Source: Sphingomonas sp. SORGH_AS_0879 (GTDB lineage Bacteria > Pseudomonadota > Alphaproteobacteria > Sphingomonadales > Sphingomonadaceae). Taken from it: 64,000 nt of DNA. The notes under the pieces are model-generated. The model had not been told where the DNA came from. It ran no database searches and saw nothing but the letters and a program-made list of their open reading frames with translations. The position numbers and the translations under genes are program-made. The stretch covers positions 1,870,001-1,934,000 of the forward strand of contig NZ_JAUTBJ010000002.1 of NCBI RefSeq assembly GCF_030819175.1, in the 5' to 3' direction. Of the stretch, positions 1-7,811 are shown piece by piece. Every line of letters starts with the position of its first letter. The stretch's first letter is position 1.

Positions 1-2
1 CC

Positions 3-449
3 AGCCGCGACCATATCAATGTCCATGTCTATCGCAACACGATCGCCCAGGCGATCAGCCAGGTGATCTGGTCGGAGCGCCAGTTGCGCCAAGCCGAAAT
101 CCAGAAACATTATGAGCAAGCCTTGGGCGCATGGTCGATCGACGACGCCATTCGCGACGTGAACGCCTATCACGCGCAATGTTCGTTCTACAAAGGCCTC
201 GAACTCCTTCTCAAGGCGGCGAACAACAATGGCGATGTGGGCGCATATCGCCGCGAACTCACCCGGCGGGCAGAGGTCTCCCGCGCGCGTGAAGCGATCC
301 TGGGGGTCGAGCAATCCTTGAGGCAACTCCCTGCCGACAGTCCCGAAGCGGCGTTGCTGCGACAGGAGGTCGTTCGCCTGACGTTGAAGTCGACCGGGGA
401 TACGGGTGCTGAAGACGAAGGTGGCGGGGACGCCGACGTGAAGGAATGA
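3..449 (+). CDS. Hypothetical protein, 5' end outside window
   Basis: The reading frame is open from the first full codon of the window to a TGA at 447-449, so this is the C-terminal part (about 148 residues) of a longer protein. A GTG at 63 could start a 128-residue product, but the frame continues upstream without a stop and in the same style, so a partial gene is more likely. The visible part is charged and probably helical (many Gln, Glu, Arg and Ala), with an acidic tail rich in Gly, Asp and Glu. No signal peptide, membrane segment or known motif was recognised. Function unknown. Confidence 0.6.
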   Translation, partial: SRDHINVHVYRNTIAQAISQVIWSERQLRQAEIQKHYEQALGAWSIDDAIRDVNAYHAQCSFYKGLELLLKAANNNGDVGAYRRELTRRAEVSRAREAILGVEQSLRQLPADSPEAALLRQEVVRLTLKSTGDTGAEDEGGGDADVKE

Positions 450-808
450 CCGCGTGATCGTGGCCGGATCCTGCGTGGTGCGCATTCAACTGCCGATCGC
501 ATCGGCGGTTGCCGCAAGCCTATCTTCGATCCAAACCGGATCATCCCTTTTCCGGCGATGAAGCGAGCCCATATAGCGACCAACCGAGATTATTTTCGGC
601 CGTGCGTTCATCCTGACGCAACTTTTGCACGGAGCCGTGTATTATTGGCGTCAACAAGGGTTTGGGCGGTTTTTGATATGAAGCACATCATGCCTGTGAT
701 TTTCGCGCTCATTCCGTTGGCCGCTGTGGTCAGCGCGTGTGTCGCCTGTCCCTGACCTGGGACGCGCGGTTTTGAGGCCGTAGCCCGATCTGCCGTCGCC
801 CAAGACGC
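450..808. other. Intergenic region, one possible tiny ORF
   Basis: About 360 bases between the end of the first gene and the rplI terminator. Only the 25-codon ORF at 678-755 looks at all gene-like. A short perfect hairpin (CACGG-AG-CCGTG) lies at about 627-638, too weak for a terminator. No tRNA or recognised riboswitch was seen. Confidence 0.4.
678..755 (+). CDS. Possible 25-residue lipoprotein-like peptide
   Basis: ATG at 678 opens a 25-codon ORF made of MKHIMP, a hydrophobic run, then SACVACP and a stop. It resembles a very short lipoprotein signal: positive N-terminus, hydrophobic core, then a small residue before Cys. This recalls entericidin-type toxin/antidote lipoproteins, but those are usually about 40-50 residues and this one stops right after the Cys pair. 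No clear ribosome binding site precedes the ATG. A longer in-frame ORF from 558 exists, but its N-terminal part does not look like a secreted protein. Real expression is uncertain. Confidence 0.25.
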   Translation: MKHIMPVIFALIPLAAVVSACVACP

Positions 809-841
809 AAAAAAGGGCCGCCCGGACATGCCGGGCGGCCC
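809..841 (-). terminator. Intrinsic terminator of the rpsF-rpsR-rplI operon
   Basis: A perfect 11-bp stem (815-825 with 831-841) and 5-base loop lie about 35 bases past the rplI stop. On the minus strand the stem is followed directly by six T (complement of 809-814). This is a textbook Rho-independent terminator for the ribosomal-protein operon. Confidence 0.9.
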
Positions 842-875
842 TTCTTTCACTCGGCGGAAGGCCGAAGCGTAGGGA

Positions 876-1472
876 TCAGCCCTGCACTTCTTCTTCCTGC
901 TCCGGCTGAACCTCGGCGGTGGCGCCGGGCTCTGCGTTGGGATCGTAATCCTCGGTGAAGCCGGCTTCGTCACGCTCGAACATCGACGACATCACGTCGA
1001 CGCCCTGCGCCTGCATCTCGGCCTCTTCCGGCGAGCGGGCGACGTTGACCTTGACGGTCACGGCCACTTCCGGGTGAAGCGCGACGCGCACGTCGTACAG
1101 GCCGATCGCCTTGATCGGACGGTCGAGCACGATCTGGCCCTTGTTGACCTTGTGGCCATCGGCGACCAGCGCGTCGACCAGATCGCGAACCGCGACCGAG
1201 CCATAGAGCTGACCGACGTTCGATGCCTGACGGATCAGGGTCACGGTCACGTTGTCGAAAGTCTTCGCCTCGACCTCGGCCTCGGCGCGACGGTTCGCGT
1301 TCTCGGCTTCGATGCGGGCGCGGTTGGCCTCGAACACCTTCTTGTTGGCTTCGTTGGCGCGCAGCGCCTTCTTGCGCGGCAGCAGGAAGTTACGGGCAAA
1401 GCCGTCCTTCACCGTGACCACGTCGCCGATGGCGCCGAGCTTTTCGACGCGCTCAAGCAGAATAACGTCCAT
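876..1472 (-). CDS. rplI: 50S ribosomal protein bL9
   Basis: 198-residue bL9, a 23S-rRNA-binding protein of the large subunit near the L1 stalk. The N-terminal domain is typical (MDVILLERVEKLGAIGDVV followed by the FARNFLLPRKKA region), then the long connecting helix rich in Ala, Glu and Arg, and the C-terminal RNA-binding domain. A C-terminal extension of about 45 acidic residues (EPGATAEVQPEQEEEVQG) makes it longer than the roughly 149-residue E. coli protein, as I expect for sphingomonads. It is the last gene of rpsF-rpsR-rplI, 12 bases after rpsR, and is followed by a strong terminator. Confidence 0.97.
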   Translation of the reverse strand: MDVILLERVEKLGAIGDVVTVKDGFARNFLLPRKKALRANEANKKVFEANRARIEAENANRRAEAEVEAKTFDNVTVTLIRQASNVGQLYGSVAVRDLVDALVADGHKVNKGQIVLDRPIKAIGLYDVRVALHPEVAVTVKVNVARSPEEAEMQAQGVDVMSSMFERDEAGFTEDYDPNAEPGATAEVQPEQEEEVQG

Positions 1473-1484
1473 CTCTAGGACTCC

Positions 1485-1709
1485 TTACTTCACGACGTAG
1501 GGCAGGAGGCCCAGGTGACGGGCGCGCTTGATGGCCTGGGCCAGTTCGCGCTGCTTCTTGGCCGACACGCTGGTGATGCGCGAAGGCACGATCTTGCCGC
1601 GCTCGGACACGAAGCCCTGGAGCAGACGGACGTCCTTATAGTCGATCCGGGGCGCGTCCTTCGCGGAGAAGGGGCAGCTCTTGCGGCGACGGAAAAACGG
1701 GCGGGCCAT
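1485..1709 (-). CDS. rpsR: 30S ribosomal protein bS18
   Basis: 74-residue bS18, of normal length, which forms a heterodimer with bS6 on the 30S platform. The family core is visible: [19 protein letters not shown], the PSRIT segment and the basic [20 protein letters not shown] helix. Its ATG overlaps the rpsF TAA in TAATG, so the two partners are translationally coupled. The N-terminus ([14 protein letters not shown]) is the usual basic arm. Confidence 0.97.
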   Translation of the reverse strand: MARPFFRRRKSCPFSAKDAPRIDYKDVRLLQGFVSERGKIVPSRITSVSAKKQRELAQAIKRARHLGLLPYVVK

Positions 1710-2119
1710 TATGCGGCTTCCTCTTCACGATCACGACGGGGGCGGTCAGCGCGGTCGGGGCGTTCGCCACGATCGGCACGACGCTCACGGTCGCGCTCCT
1801 GCTTGCGCATCATCACCGAGGGGCCTTCTTCATGGCCGTCAACCTTGACGGTCATGTAGCGGATCACGTCTTCGTTGATCTGGGTCTGGCGCTCCAGCTC
1901 GGCAACGACGCCCGCGGGCGCGTCGATCTCGAGCATCACGTAATGCGCCTTGCGGTTCTTGGCGATCTTGTACGCCAGCGAACGCAGGCCCCAGGTCTCG
2001 GTCTTCACGACCTTGCCCTGATTGTCCTCGACGATCTTCGTGGCGGCTTCCGCCAGCGCGTCCACCTGCGCCTGTGCCAGATCCTGGCGCGCAAGGAACA
2101 CGTGCTCGTAAAGAGCCAT
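1709..2119 (-). CDS. rpsF: 30S ribosomal protein bS6
   Basis: 136-residue bS6, first gene of the minus-strand ribosomal operon. The start is the ATG at 2119 ([14 protein letters not shown]), the standard bS6 N-terminus; the same frame stays open far upstream but antisense to fabD, so the longer ORF is an artefact. The family core includes the [10 protein letters not shown] segment and [10 protein letters not shown]. The C-terminal tail after residue 100 is strongly charged (repeats of Arg-Asp-Arg/Glu), a common alphaproteobacterial extension. bS6 and bS18 bind each other, and here they are adjacent and coupled. Confidence 0.97.
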   Translation of the reverse strand: MALYEHVFLARQDLAQAQVDALAEAATKIVEDNQGKVVKTETWGLRSLAYKIAKNRKAHYVMLEIDAPAGVVAELERQTQINEDVIRYMTVKVDGHEEGPSVMMRKQERDRERRADRGERPDRADRPRRDREEEAA

Positions 2120-2377
2120 GCAGCTTACCTTATGTTGGCCGATCGCTGACGCCCACCCCATGTGGTGCGCCCCTCCGGCTGTCTTCCATACTTCAATACC
2201 GTCACGCCAAAATGGCATGAGGGCGGGTGAAGCAGGTGCTTCCCGCCCAATGGTGAGCTGGCTCATAGCGGATCGCGGGCAAAAGGCAAGCGGGGAAGAT
2301 GGCGCGCACTTGCCAGCGGCGGGCGACCTTTCTACCGCGCGGGCCATCCACTTACGCTTTGATGGCAGATAAGACAT
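2120..2377. promoter_or_regulatory. Divergent promoter region between rpsF and fabD
   Basis: 258 bases separate the rpsF and fabD starts and must carry both promoters. Short inverted repeats occur near 2152-2168 on the rpsF leader side, and a CCGGAGG stretch is present in the leader. S6:S18 autoregulatory leaders are known in other bacteria, but I cannot show that this leader folds that way. No clean -35/-10 pair was identified for either gene. Confidence 0.4.
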
Positions 2378-3337
2378 ATGCGTGCATTCATCTTTCCGGG
2401 CCAGGGCAGCCAGGCCGTCGGCATGGGCAAGGCGCTGGCCGAGGCGAGCCCCGTCGCTCGCGAGGTGTTCCAGGAGGTCGACGAGGCGCTGGGCCAGAAT
2501 CTCTATCGCCTGATGGTCGAAGGCCCCGCCGATGAGCTGACCCTGACCGAAAATGCGCAGCCCGCGATCATGGCGAACGCCATCGCGACGCTGCGCGTGC
2601 TGGAGAAGGAAGGCGGCGTCCGCCTGTCGGAGAAGGCCGATTTCGTCGCGGGCCATTCGCTGGGCGAATATACGGCGCTGTGCGCGGCGGATGCGCTGGA
2701 TATTGCGACGACCGCGCGGCTGCTGAAGCTGCGTGGGCGGGCGATGCAGGCGGCGGTGCCGGTGGGCGAGGGCGCGATGGCGGCTTTGCTCGGCGCGGAC
2801 CTGGACAAGGCAAAGGTCATCGCGGGCGCGGCGGTCGATTCGATCCTGGCCGAGGGTGGCGGCGAACTGCTCTGCACTGTCGCCAACGACAATGACCCGT
2901 CGCAGGTGGTGATCTCGGGCCACCGCGCCGCGATCGAGAAGGCCGTTGCGCTGGCCAGGGACCTGGGCGCCAAGCGTGCCGTCCTGCTGCCGGTGTCCGC
3001 GCCCTTCCACTGCCCGCTGATGCAACCCGCCGCCGATGCGATGGAGGCAGCGCTTGCCGAAGCGACGATCCGCGCGCCGCTGGTGCCGGTATACGCCAAT
3101 GTCGAGGCCGCACCGGTTGCCGATCCGGGCGCGATCCGCGCGCTGCTGGTCGCGCAGGTGACGGGCATGGTCCGCTGGCGCGAATCGGTGCTGGCGATGC
3201 AGGATGCGGGCGTGGCGAATTTCGTCGAATTCGGCGGCAAGGTCCTCGCCCCGATGGTCAAGCGGATCGCGCCGGACTGCGACGCGCTGAGCGTCGTGAC
3301 GATGGACGATATCGAGGGGCTTCTCGCCAAGCTCTGA
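2378..3337 (+). CDS. fabD: Malonyl-CoA:ACP transacylase
   Basis: 319-residue cytoplasmic FabD, which moves malonyl from CoA to the phosphopantetheine of AcpP to supply fatty acid elongation. The N-terminal FPGQGSQ motif (6-12), the nucleophile motif GHSLGEY with Ser94, and the [11 protein letters not shown] segment with the catalytic His are all present. Length matches the family (about 310). It heads fabD-fabG-acpP-fabF-mltG, but a GxxExxY gene with repeat-bounded ends is inserted between it and fabG. The ATG at 2378 gives the canonical start [10 protein letters not shown]. Confidence 0.97.
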   Translation: MRAFIFPGQGSQAVGMGKALAEASPVAREVFQEVDEALGQNLYRLMVEGPADELTLTENAQPAIMANAIATLRVLEKEGGVRLSEKADFVAGHSLGEYTALCAADALDIATTARLLKLRGRAMQAAVPVGEGAMAALLGADLDKAKVIAGAAVDSILAEGGGELLCTVANDNDPSQVVISGHRAAIEKAVALARDLGAKRAVLLPVSAPFHCPLMQPAADAMEAALAEATIRAPLVPVYANVEAAPVADPGAIRALLVAQVTGMVRWRESVLAMQDAGVANFVEFGGKVLAPMVKRIAPDCDALSVVTMDDIEGLLAKL

Positions 3338-3342
3338 TTTTG

Positions 3343-3371
3343 CGCGCAGAGGCGCGAAGGACCCAGAGGGG
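3343..3371 (+). repeat. Left inverted repeat of GxxExxY cassette
   Basis: This 29-base segment, beginning CGCGCAGAGGCGCG, matches the reverse complement of 3762-3790 at 27 of 29 positions. It starts 6 bases after the fabD stop. A third copy lies at 40883-40908. Together the two copies exactly bracket the GxxExxY gene. Confidence 0.85.
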
Positions 3372-3381
3372 GATTGGGGCG

Positions 3382-3804
3382 ATGCGCGACATTGATCTCG
3401 TTAGTGGGGACGTGGTCGATGTCGCGTTGAGATTGCATCGCGAATTGGGCCCCGGTCTTTTGGAGAGCGTCTATGAGATTGTGCTGGCCGCCAGATTGGC
3501 GGCCATGGGCTATTCTGTCGCGCGTCAGCGCAGCATCGACATCGAGTTTGAAGGTGTGCGGATCGATGGAGCATTCAAGATCGATCTGCTGGTTGACGAG
3601 CGCTTGATCGTTGAAATCAAATCCGTCGAGCGGCTGGCACCCGTTCACGCCAAACAACTTCTGACATATCTTCGTCTCACCGGGCAGCCCGTCGGACTGC
3701 TGATCAACTTCGGAGGGGAAACCTTGCGCGAGGGCATACGCCGTCTCGTTAACAACCATTACCCCTCTGCGTCCTCCGCGCCTCTGCGCGAACAAGAATT
3801 CTAG
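3382..3804 (+). CDS. GxxExxY protein, PD-(D/E)XK nuclease-like
   Basis: 140-residue protein with the signature GLLESVY (GxxExxY) in the N-terminal third, then [16 protein letters not shown], the D-(x)n-ExK core of the PD-(D/E)XK nuclease fold, and a C-terminal RLVNNH segment. Family members are known as GxxExxY proteins; their biological role is not established. The ATG at 3382 is preferred; a start at 3340 would translate the left repeat. The last 14 or so codons are encoded by the right repeat. It sits 12 bases before fabG inside the fab operon, so transcription probably comes from fabD. A selfish or transposable cassette is one reading; see findings. Confidence 0.8.
   Translation: MRDIDLVSGDVVDVALRLHRELGPGLLESVYEIVLAARLAAMGYSVARQRSIDIEFEGVRIDGAFKIDLLVDERLIVEIKSVERLAPVHAKQLLTYLRLTGQPVGLLINFGGETLREGIRRLVNNHYPSASSAPLREQEF
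3762..3790 (-). repeat. Right inverted repeat of GxxExxY cassette
   Basis: Reverse-complement partner of 3343-3371 (27 of 29 identical). It lies inside the 3' end of the GxxExxY gene and codes for its Pro-Ser-Ala-rich tail, ending 14 bases before the stop. Confidence 0.85.
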
Positions 3805-3815
3805 GGAGTTTCCAA

Positions 3816-4556
3816 ATGTTCGACCTGACAGGAATGACCGCCCTCGTGACCGGCGCATCGGGTGGGCTCGGCTCGGCGGTGGCGAAGGCGCTGGCGGCGC
3901 AGGGGGCGAAGCTGGCGCTGTCCGGCTCCAATATCGACAAGCTGGAGGCATTTCGCGCCGAACTGGGCGGCGATCATGTCGCGGTGCCGTGCAACCTGTC
4001 CGACCCCGTCGCGGTCGACGCGCTGATCCCGCAGGCGGTGGAAGCGCTGGGCGGCAAGATCGACATCCTGGTCAACAATGCGGGCGTCACGCGCGACAAC
4101 CTGACCATGCGGATGAAGGACGAGGAGTGGGATCAGGTGATCCGCGTCAATCTGGAGGCCGCGTTCCGTTTGATCCGCGCCGCCGCCAAGCCGATGATGA
4201 AGGCGCGTTTCGGTCGTATCATCTCGATCACCTCGGTCGTCGGTGCCACCGGCAATCCGGGGCAGGCGAACTATGCCGCATCGAAGGCGGGCCTTGTCGG
4301 CATGTCCAAGGCGGTGGCCCAGGAACTGGCCAGCCGCAACATCACCGTCAACTGCGTCGCGCCGGGCTTCATGCGCTCGGCGATGACGGACGTGCTGCCC
4401 GAGGCGCAGAAGGCCGCATTGCTCACCCGAATTCCGGCGGGCGATCTGGGCAAGGGCGAGGATATCGGTGCCGCCGTCGTCTATCTGGCGTCGAAGGAAG
4501 CGGGCTATGTCACCGGCCAGACGCTGCACGTCAATGGCGGCATGGCGATGCTGTAA
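3816..4556 (+). CDS. fabG: 3-oxoacyl-ACP reductase
   Basis: 246-residue short-chain dehydrogenase that reduces 3-oxoacyl-ACP with NADPH in the fatty acid elongation cycle. The glycine-rich cofactor motif GASGGLG (13-19), the NNAG motif (87-90) and the catalytic Ser140, Tyr153, Lys157 triad are present, with the family-specific [19 protein letters not shown] segment around the active site. The C-terminal [14 protein letters not shown] is typical of FabG. A consensus-like AGGGAG (3803-3808) precedes the ATG. Upstream neighbour is the GxxExxY gene, downstream acpP. Confidence 0.97.
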   Translation: MFDLTGMTALVTGASGGLGSAVAKALAAQGAKLALSGSNIDKLEAFRAELGGDHVAVPCNLSDPVAVDALIPQAVEALGGKIDILVNNAGVTRDNLTMRMKDEEWDQVIRVNLEAAFRLIRAAAKPMMKARFGRIISITSVVGATGNPGQANYAASKAGLVGMSKAVAQELASRNITVNCVAPGFMRSAMTDVLPEAQKAALLTRIPAGDLGKGEDIGAAVVYLASKEAGYVTGQTLHVNGGMAML

Positions 4557-4687
4557 AAGGCGTATTTGCCACGAATGATCCTATCCTGGTCCAAGTCCGT
4601 CGCCGGACGGGCTTGCCAGACATGGGCGCGCGTTCTACGTGCGTTCAGCAAGTATCAACCCCCGATGAATTACGAGAAGGGATTACC

Positions 4688-4924
4688 ATGAGCGAGACCG
4701 CCGACCGCGTGAAGAAGATCGTCGTCGAGCATCTCGGCGTCGAAGCCGACAAGGTGACCGAGGACGCGAGCTTCATCGACGACCTCGGTGCCGACAGCCT
4801 CGACATCGTCGAGCTCGTCATGGCGTTCGAGGAAGAGTTCGGTGTCGAAATCCCGGACGACGCCGCCGAGAAGATCACGACCGTCAAGGACGCGATCACC
4901 TATATCGACGAGAACAAGGCCTAA
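4688..4924 (+). CDS. acpP: Acyl carrier protein
   Basis: 78-residue acidic carrier protein that holds growing acyl chains on a phosphopantetheine arm attached to Ser37 in the [10 protein letters not shown] motif. Length and sequence are standard, with the helix I region around [14 protein letters not shown] and the DDAAEKI helix III. A purine-rich GAGAAGGGA lies about 8 bases before the ATG. The frame is open back into fabG antisense-like sequence from 3989, but that long ORF is not real. A hairpin at about 4590-4612 lies between fabG and acpP and could modulate expression, as acpP normally needs higher output. Confidence 0.97.
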   Translation: MSETADRVKKIVVEHLGVEADKVTEDASFIDDLGADSLDIVELVMAFEEEFGVEIPDDAAEKITTVKDAITYIDENKA

Positions 4925-4986
4925 TTCCGGGGCCACTCGGCCTGCGTGATCCGCAGACCGAACGGGCCGTCAGGCCAGGTTGCAAG

Positions 4987-5025
4987 CGGCTCCCCGATCC
5001 CGACTAGCGGGCGGGGAGCCGTTTT
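4987..5025 (+). terminator. Intrinsic terminator or attenuator after acpP
   Basis: A perfect 10-bp stem (4987-4996 with 5012-5021), a 15-base loop and then TTTT, 62 bases after the acpP stop and 22 bases before fabF. It probably lets acpP mRNA end here while some transcription reads through into fabF, or fabF has its own promoter. Confidence 0.8.
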
Positions 5026-5046
5026 CGTTATGGAATGGAGTGGAAT

Positions 5047-6303
5047 ATGCGGCGCGTCGTCGTAACCGGATTGGGTCTTGTCACGCCGTTGGGCGCGGAT
5101 GTGGAAACGGCCTGGGCCAATCTGATCGCTGGCAAGTCCGGCGCGGGAACGATCACCCGCTTCGATACCACGGGGCAGAAATGCACCATCGCCTGCGAGG
5201 TGAAGCCCAAGGATCATGAATATGGCTTCGACCCCGACAAGCGCGTCGACCACAAGGTCCAGCGCCAGGTCGATCCCTTCATCGTCTATGGCATCGACGC
5301 CGCCGGACAGGCGCTGGAAGATGCGGGCCTGACCGAGATGGACGAGGCGACGAAGCTGCGCGCGGGCGTGTCGATCGGCTCGGGCATCGGCGGTCTGCCG
5401 GGTATCGAGATCGAGTCGGTCAACCTGCATGAGCGCGGTCCCGGCCGGGTCAGCCCGCACTTCGTCCATGGTCGCCTGATCAACCTGATCTCGGGCCAGG
5501 TCAGTATCAAATACGGCCTGATGGGTCCGAACCATGCGGTCGTCACCGCCTGCTCGACCGGCGCGCATTCGATCGGCGACGCGGCGCGGATGATCCGCGA
5601 CGACGATGCCGACATCATGCTGGCGGGTGGTGCGGAGAGCACGATCAACCCGCTGGGCGTGGCGGGCTTCGCTCAGGCACGCGCGCTCAACATGAGCATG
5701 AACGACCGTCCCACCGAGGCGAGTCGCCCCTATGACAAGGGTCGCGACGGCTTCGTGATGGGCGAGGGCGCGGGTGTCGTGGTCCTCGAGGAGTACGAGC
5801 ATGCCAAGGCGCGTGGCGCGAAAATCTATGCCGAGGTCGTAGGTTACGGCCTGTCGGGCGACGCCTATCACGTCACCGCGCCGCACCCCGAGGGCAAGGG
5901 CGCGGAAAATGCGATGCGCATGGCGCTGCGCAAGGCAGGCATGGAGCCGTCGGACATCGACTATATCAACGCGCATGGCACCTCGACCATGGCCGATACG
6001 ATCGAACTGGCCGCGGCCAAGCGCGTGTTCGGCGACGACCTGTCGGGCGCGTCCATGTCGAGCACCAAATCGGCGATCGGCCATCTGCTGGGCGGGGCTG
6101 GTGCGGTGGAGAGCATCTTCTGCATCCTGGCGCTGCGCGACCAGATCGTGCCGCCGACGCTGAACCTCGACAACCCGGACGAGGGGACCGAGGGCGTCGA
6201 CCTGGTCCCGCACAAGGCCAGGAAGCGGGAGGTGAAGGCGGTGCTGAACAACTCGTTCGGCTTCGGCGGGACCAATGCCTCACTGGTGATGAAGGCGATC
6301 TAA
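5047..6303 (+). CDS. fabF: 3-oxoacyl-ACP synthase II
   Basis: 418-residue condensing enzyme that joins malonyl-ACP to acyl-ACP in fatty acid elongation. The active-site Cys169 is in TACSTGAHSIGD, with the two catalytic His in NAHGTSTMADTIE and KSAIGHLLGGAGA, and the C-terminal NNSFGFGGTNASL glycine loop. I chose the ATG at 5047 (MRRVVVTGLGLVTPLG) rather than 5035, because GGAG at 5038-5041 is positioned for it and it matches the family N-terminus. It lies in the fab cluster upstream of mltG. Confidence 0.96.
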   Translation: MRRVVVTGLGLVTPLGADVETAWANLIAGKSGAGTITRFDTTGQKCTIACEVKPKDHEYGFDPDKRVDHKVQRQVDPFIVYGIDAAGQALEDAGLTEMDEATKLRAGVSIGSGIGGLPGIEIESVNLHERGPGRVSPHFVHGRLINLISGQVSIKYGLMGPNHAVVTACSTGAHSIGDAARMIRDDDADIMLAGGAESTINPLGVAGFAQARALNMSMNDRPTEASRPYDKGRDGFVMGEGAGVVVLEEYEHAKARGAKIYAEVVGYGLSGDAYHVTAPHPEGKGAENAMRMALRKAGMEPSDIDYINAHGTSTMADTIELAAAKRVFGDDLSGASMSSTKSAIGHLLGGAGAVESIFCILALRDQIVPPTLNLDNPDEGTEGVDLVPHKARKREVKAVLNNSFGFGGTNASLVMKAI

Positions 6304-6370
6304 ACGTCACTTGCCGTTCGGACGGGGCGGTTGTGTTGCCAAGGGACGCGGGCGAGTTCCGGACTTGCAC

Positions 6371-6394
6371 CTCGACTCCGCTCAGGCCGAACGG
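6371..6394 (+). repeat. Dispersed REP-like repeat, family A, solo copy
   Basis: 24 bases close to CTTCGACTTCGCTCAGGCTG plus AACGG, the unit that also occurs as inverted pairs at 17609/17677, 24671/24720 and 31317/31394. This copy is single and slightly diverged. It lies in the fabF-mltG gap. Confidence 0.7.
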
Positions 6395-6411
6395 AGGGCG
6401 GGCTTTATAAA

Positions 6412-6509
6412 GAACGACCCCGGCGACGTCCGGGTCCGGTTGCAATCTGGATCAAGCCGCGCCATCGGCCTGACACGCAAACGGACCCGGATAGTCGCCG
6501 GGGTCGTTC
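6412..6509. repeat. Long imperfect inverted repeat between fabF and mltG
   Basis: Arms 6412-6438 and 6482-6509 are complementary over about 27 bases with one small mismatch/bulge, around a 43-base loop whose ends (TTGC/GCAA) also pair. RNA from either strand would form a very stable hairpin. There is no T-run, so it is not a classic terminator; it may be a MITE-like remnant or an RNA-processing site. Confidence 0.75.
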
Positions 6510-6549
6510 CATGTCGGGGCCCAGCGCCCTAGTCAAAACCGGGTGAGAT

Positions 6550-7554
6550 ATGCGCAAGGTCGGCTGTATCGGATTGCTGCTGGGGCTGATCGGCATCGCC
6601 GTCTTCGCCTGGGTCGCACATGACTGGGCGGGCAGCGGCCCGGCGGCCAAGCCACTCGCGGTCGTCGTACCCGAAGGGGCGAGCCTCGCCCGTGCCGCCA
6701 ACGAACTGGAAAAGGCCGGAGCGATCCGCTCGGCCAGCCGGTTCCGGCTCTATGCGCGGGTGTTTGGCGGCGGCGGAGCGATCAGGGCGGGCGAATATGC
6801 CATTCCCGAACGGGCCAGCGCCTCGGACGTGTTGACGCTGCTTCAGGACGGCAAGGTCCGCCAACGGCTGGTCCCGGTGCCGGAGGGCTATCCCTCGGTG
6901 CTGGTCCATGACGCGTTGCTGCGCGCCGATGGCCTGACCGGCGATGTGCCCGTTCCCGCCGAGGGTTCGATCCTGCCCGACAGCTATGCTTATCAGAAAG
7001 GTGACACCCGCGCCTCGGTGGTCGGGCGGATGCAGAAGGCGATGAAGGATTATCTCGCCAAGGCCTGGGCGAACCGCAAGCCCGGCATCGCGGTTACCTC
7101 GCCCGAACAAGCCATCATCCTGGCCTCGATCGTCGAAAAGGAAACCGGCAAGCCATCCGAACGCCGCACGGTGGCGGCGGTTTATGGCAATCGTCTGCGC
7201 ATCGGCATGCCGCTTCAGGCGGATCCGACCGTGATCTATCCGATCACCAAAGGGCGTCCGCTCGGCCGCCGTATCCTGCGGTCCGAACTCCATGCGAAGA
7301 ACGGCTACAACACCTATGCCAGCCCCGGCCTGCCGGTCGGGCCGATCGCCAATCCCGGCCGCGCCTCGATCGACGCGGTGCTGGACCCGGCGGACAGCAA
7401 GGCGCTGTATTTCGTGGCCGACGGATCGGGTGGCCATGTCTTTGCCGACACGCTGGCGGAGCATAACGCCAATGTGCGCAAATGGTACGCGATCCGCCGC
7501 CAGCGTGGGGGAAATGTAAGGTTCGCCACTCGCCGCGCAGCCCTTTGCCGTTGA
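6550..7554 (+). CDS. mltG: Endolytic peptidoglycan transglycosylase
   Basis: 334-residue MltG (YceG family), a membrane-anchored enzyme that cuts nascent glycan strands and sets their length. One N-terminal membrane segment (about residues 7-22, CIGLLLGLIGIAVFAW) is followed by a LysM-like part (AVVVPEGASLARAANELEKAG) and the catalytic domain. The hallmark ILASIVEKET with the catalytic Glu, then QADPTVIYP and the NTY-GLP-PIANPG segment, are present. The last 10 or so residues are basic and unlike the usual end of the family. Downstream of fabF, as in many bacteria. Confidence 0.95.
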   Translation: MRKVGCIGLLLGLIGIAVFAWVAHDWAGSGPAAKPLAVVVPEGASLARAANELEKAGAIRSASRFRLYARVFGGGGAIRAGEYAIPERASASDVLTLLQDGKVRQRLVPVPEGYPSVLVHDALLRADGLTGDVPVPAEGSILPDSYAYQKGDTRASVVGRMQKAMKDYLAKAWANRKPGIAVTSPEQAIILASIVEKETGKPSERRTVAAVYGNRLRIGMPLQADPTVIYPITKGRPLGRRILRSELHAKNGYNTYASPGLPVGPIANPGRASIDAVLDPADSKALYFVADGSGGHVFADTLAEHNANVRKWYAIRRQRGGNVRFATRRAALCR

Positions 7555-7644
7555 GGACCGAGCAGGCAGTGGAAAAGCGGCCGCCATGACCGCGCTGCCG
7601 GCACTTCACGCTTGCCAGACGTGATCGCGGCGGACGCTGACCGG

Positions 7645-7806
7645 TCCTCCCATCTCCGATGGGGAGGGGGACTATCGCGTCAGCGATGGTGGAGGGGTGT
7701 GGCTCGGACTTTCAGCAAGGGCTGGCGGGAGTGGCAGTCCCACCGCCCCTCCACCACCCGGCTGCGCCGGGCGGACCCCCTCCCCAAGCAAAGCTTGGGG
7801 AGGATT
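7645..7806. repeat. Palindromic intergenic element, family B, copy 1
   Basis: About 160 bases bounded by TCCTCCC and TTGGGGAGGATT, with internal hairpins (ATCTCCGATGGGGAGGGGG; ATCGCGTCAGCGATGGTGGAGGGG) and a right end CCCCCTCCCCAAGCAAAGC. The same layout recurs at 20959-21102 and, shortened, at 15228-15321. It ends 5 bases before the eda stop codon. No ORF inside is credible; probably it also serves as a transcription stop between the convergent mltG and eda. Confidence 0.7.
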
Positions 7807-7811
7807 GGGGG

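Noticed and set aside
2120..2200. S6:S18 autoregulatory leader upstream of rpsF
   Set aside because: A CCGGAGG and short hairpins are present, but the defining bulged stem could not be established by eye.
3989..4924. Apparent fabG/acpP fusion ORF
   Set aside because: The upstream part is out of frame with fabG and lacks homology; acpP has its own start and ribosome binding site at 4688.
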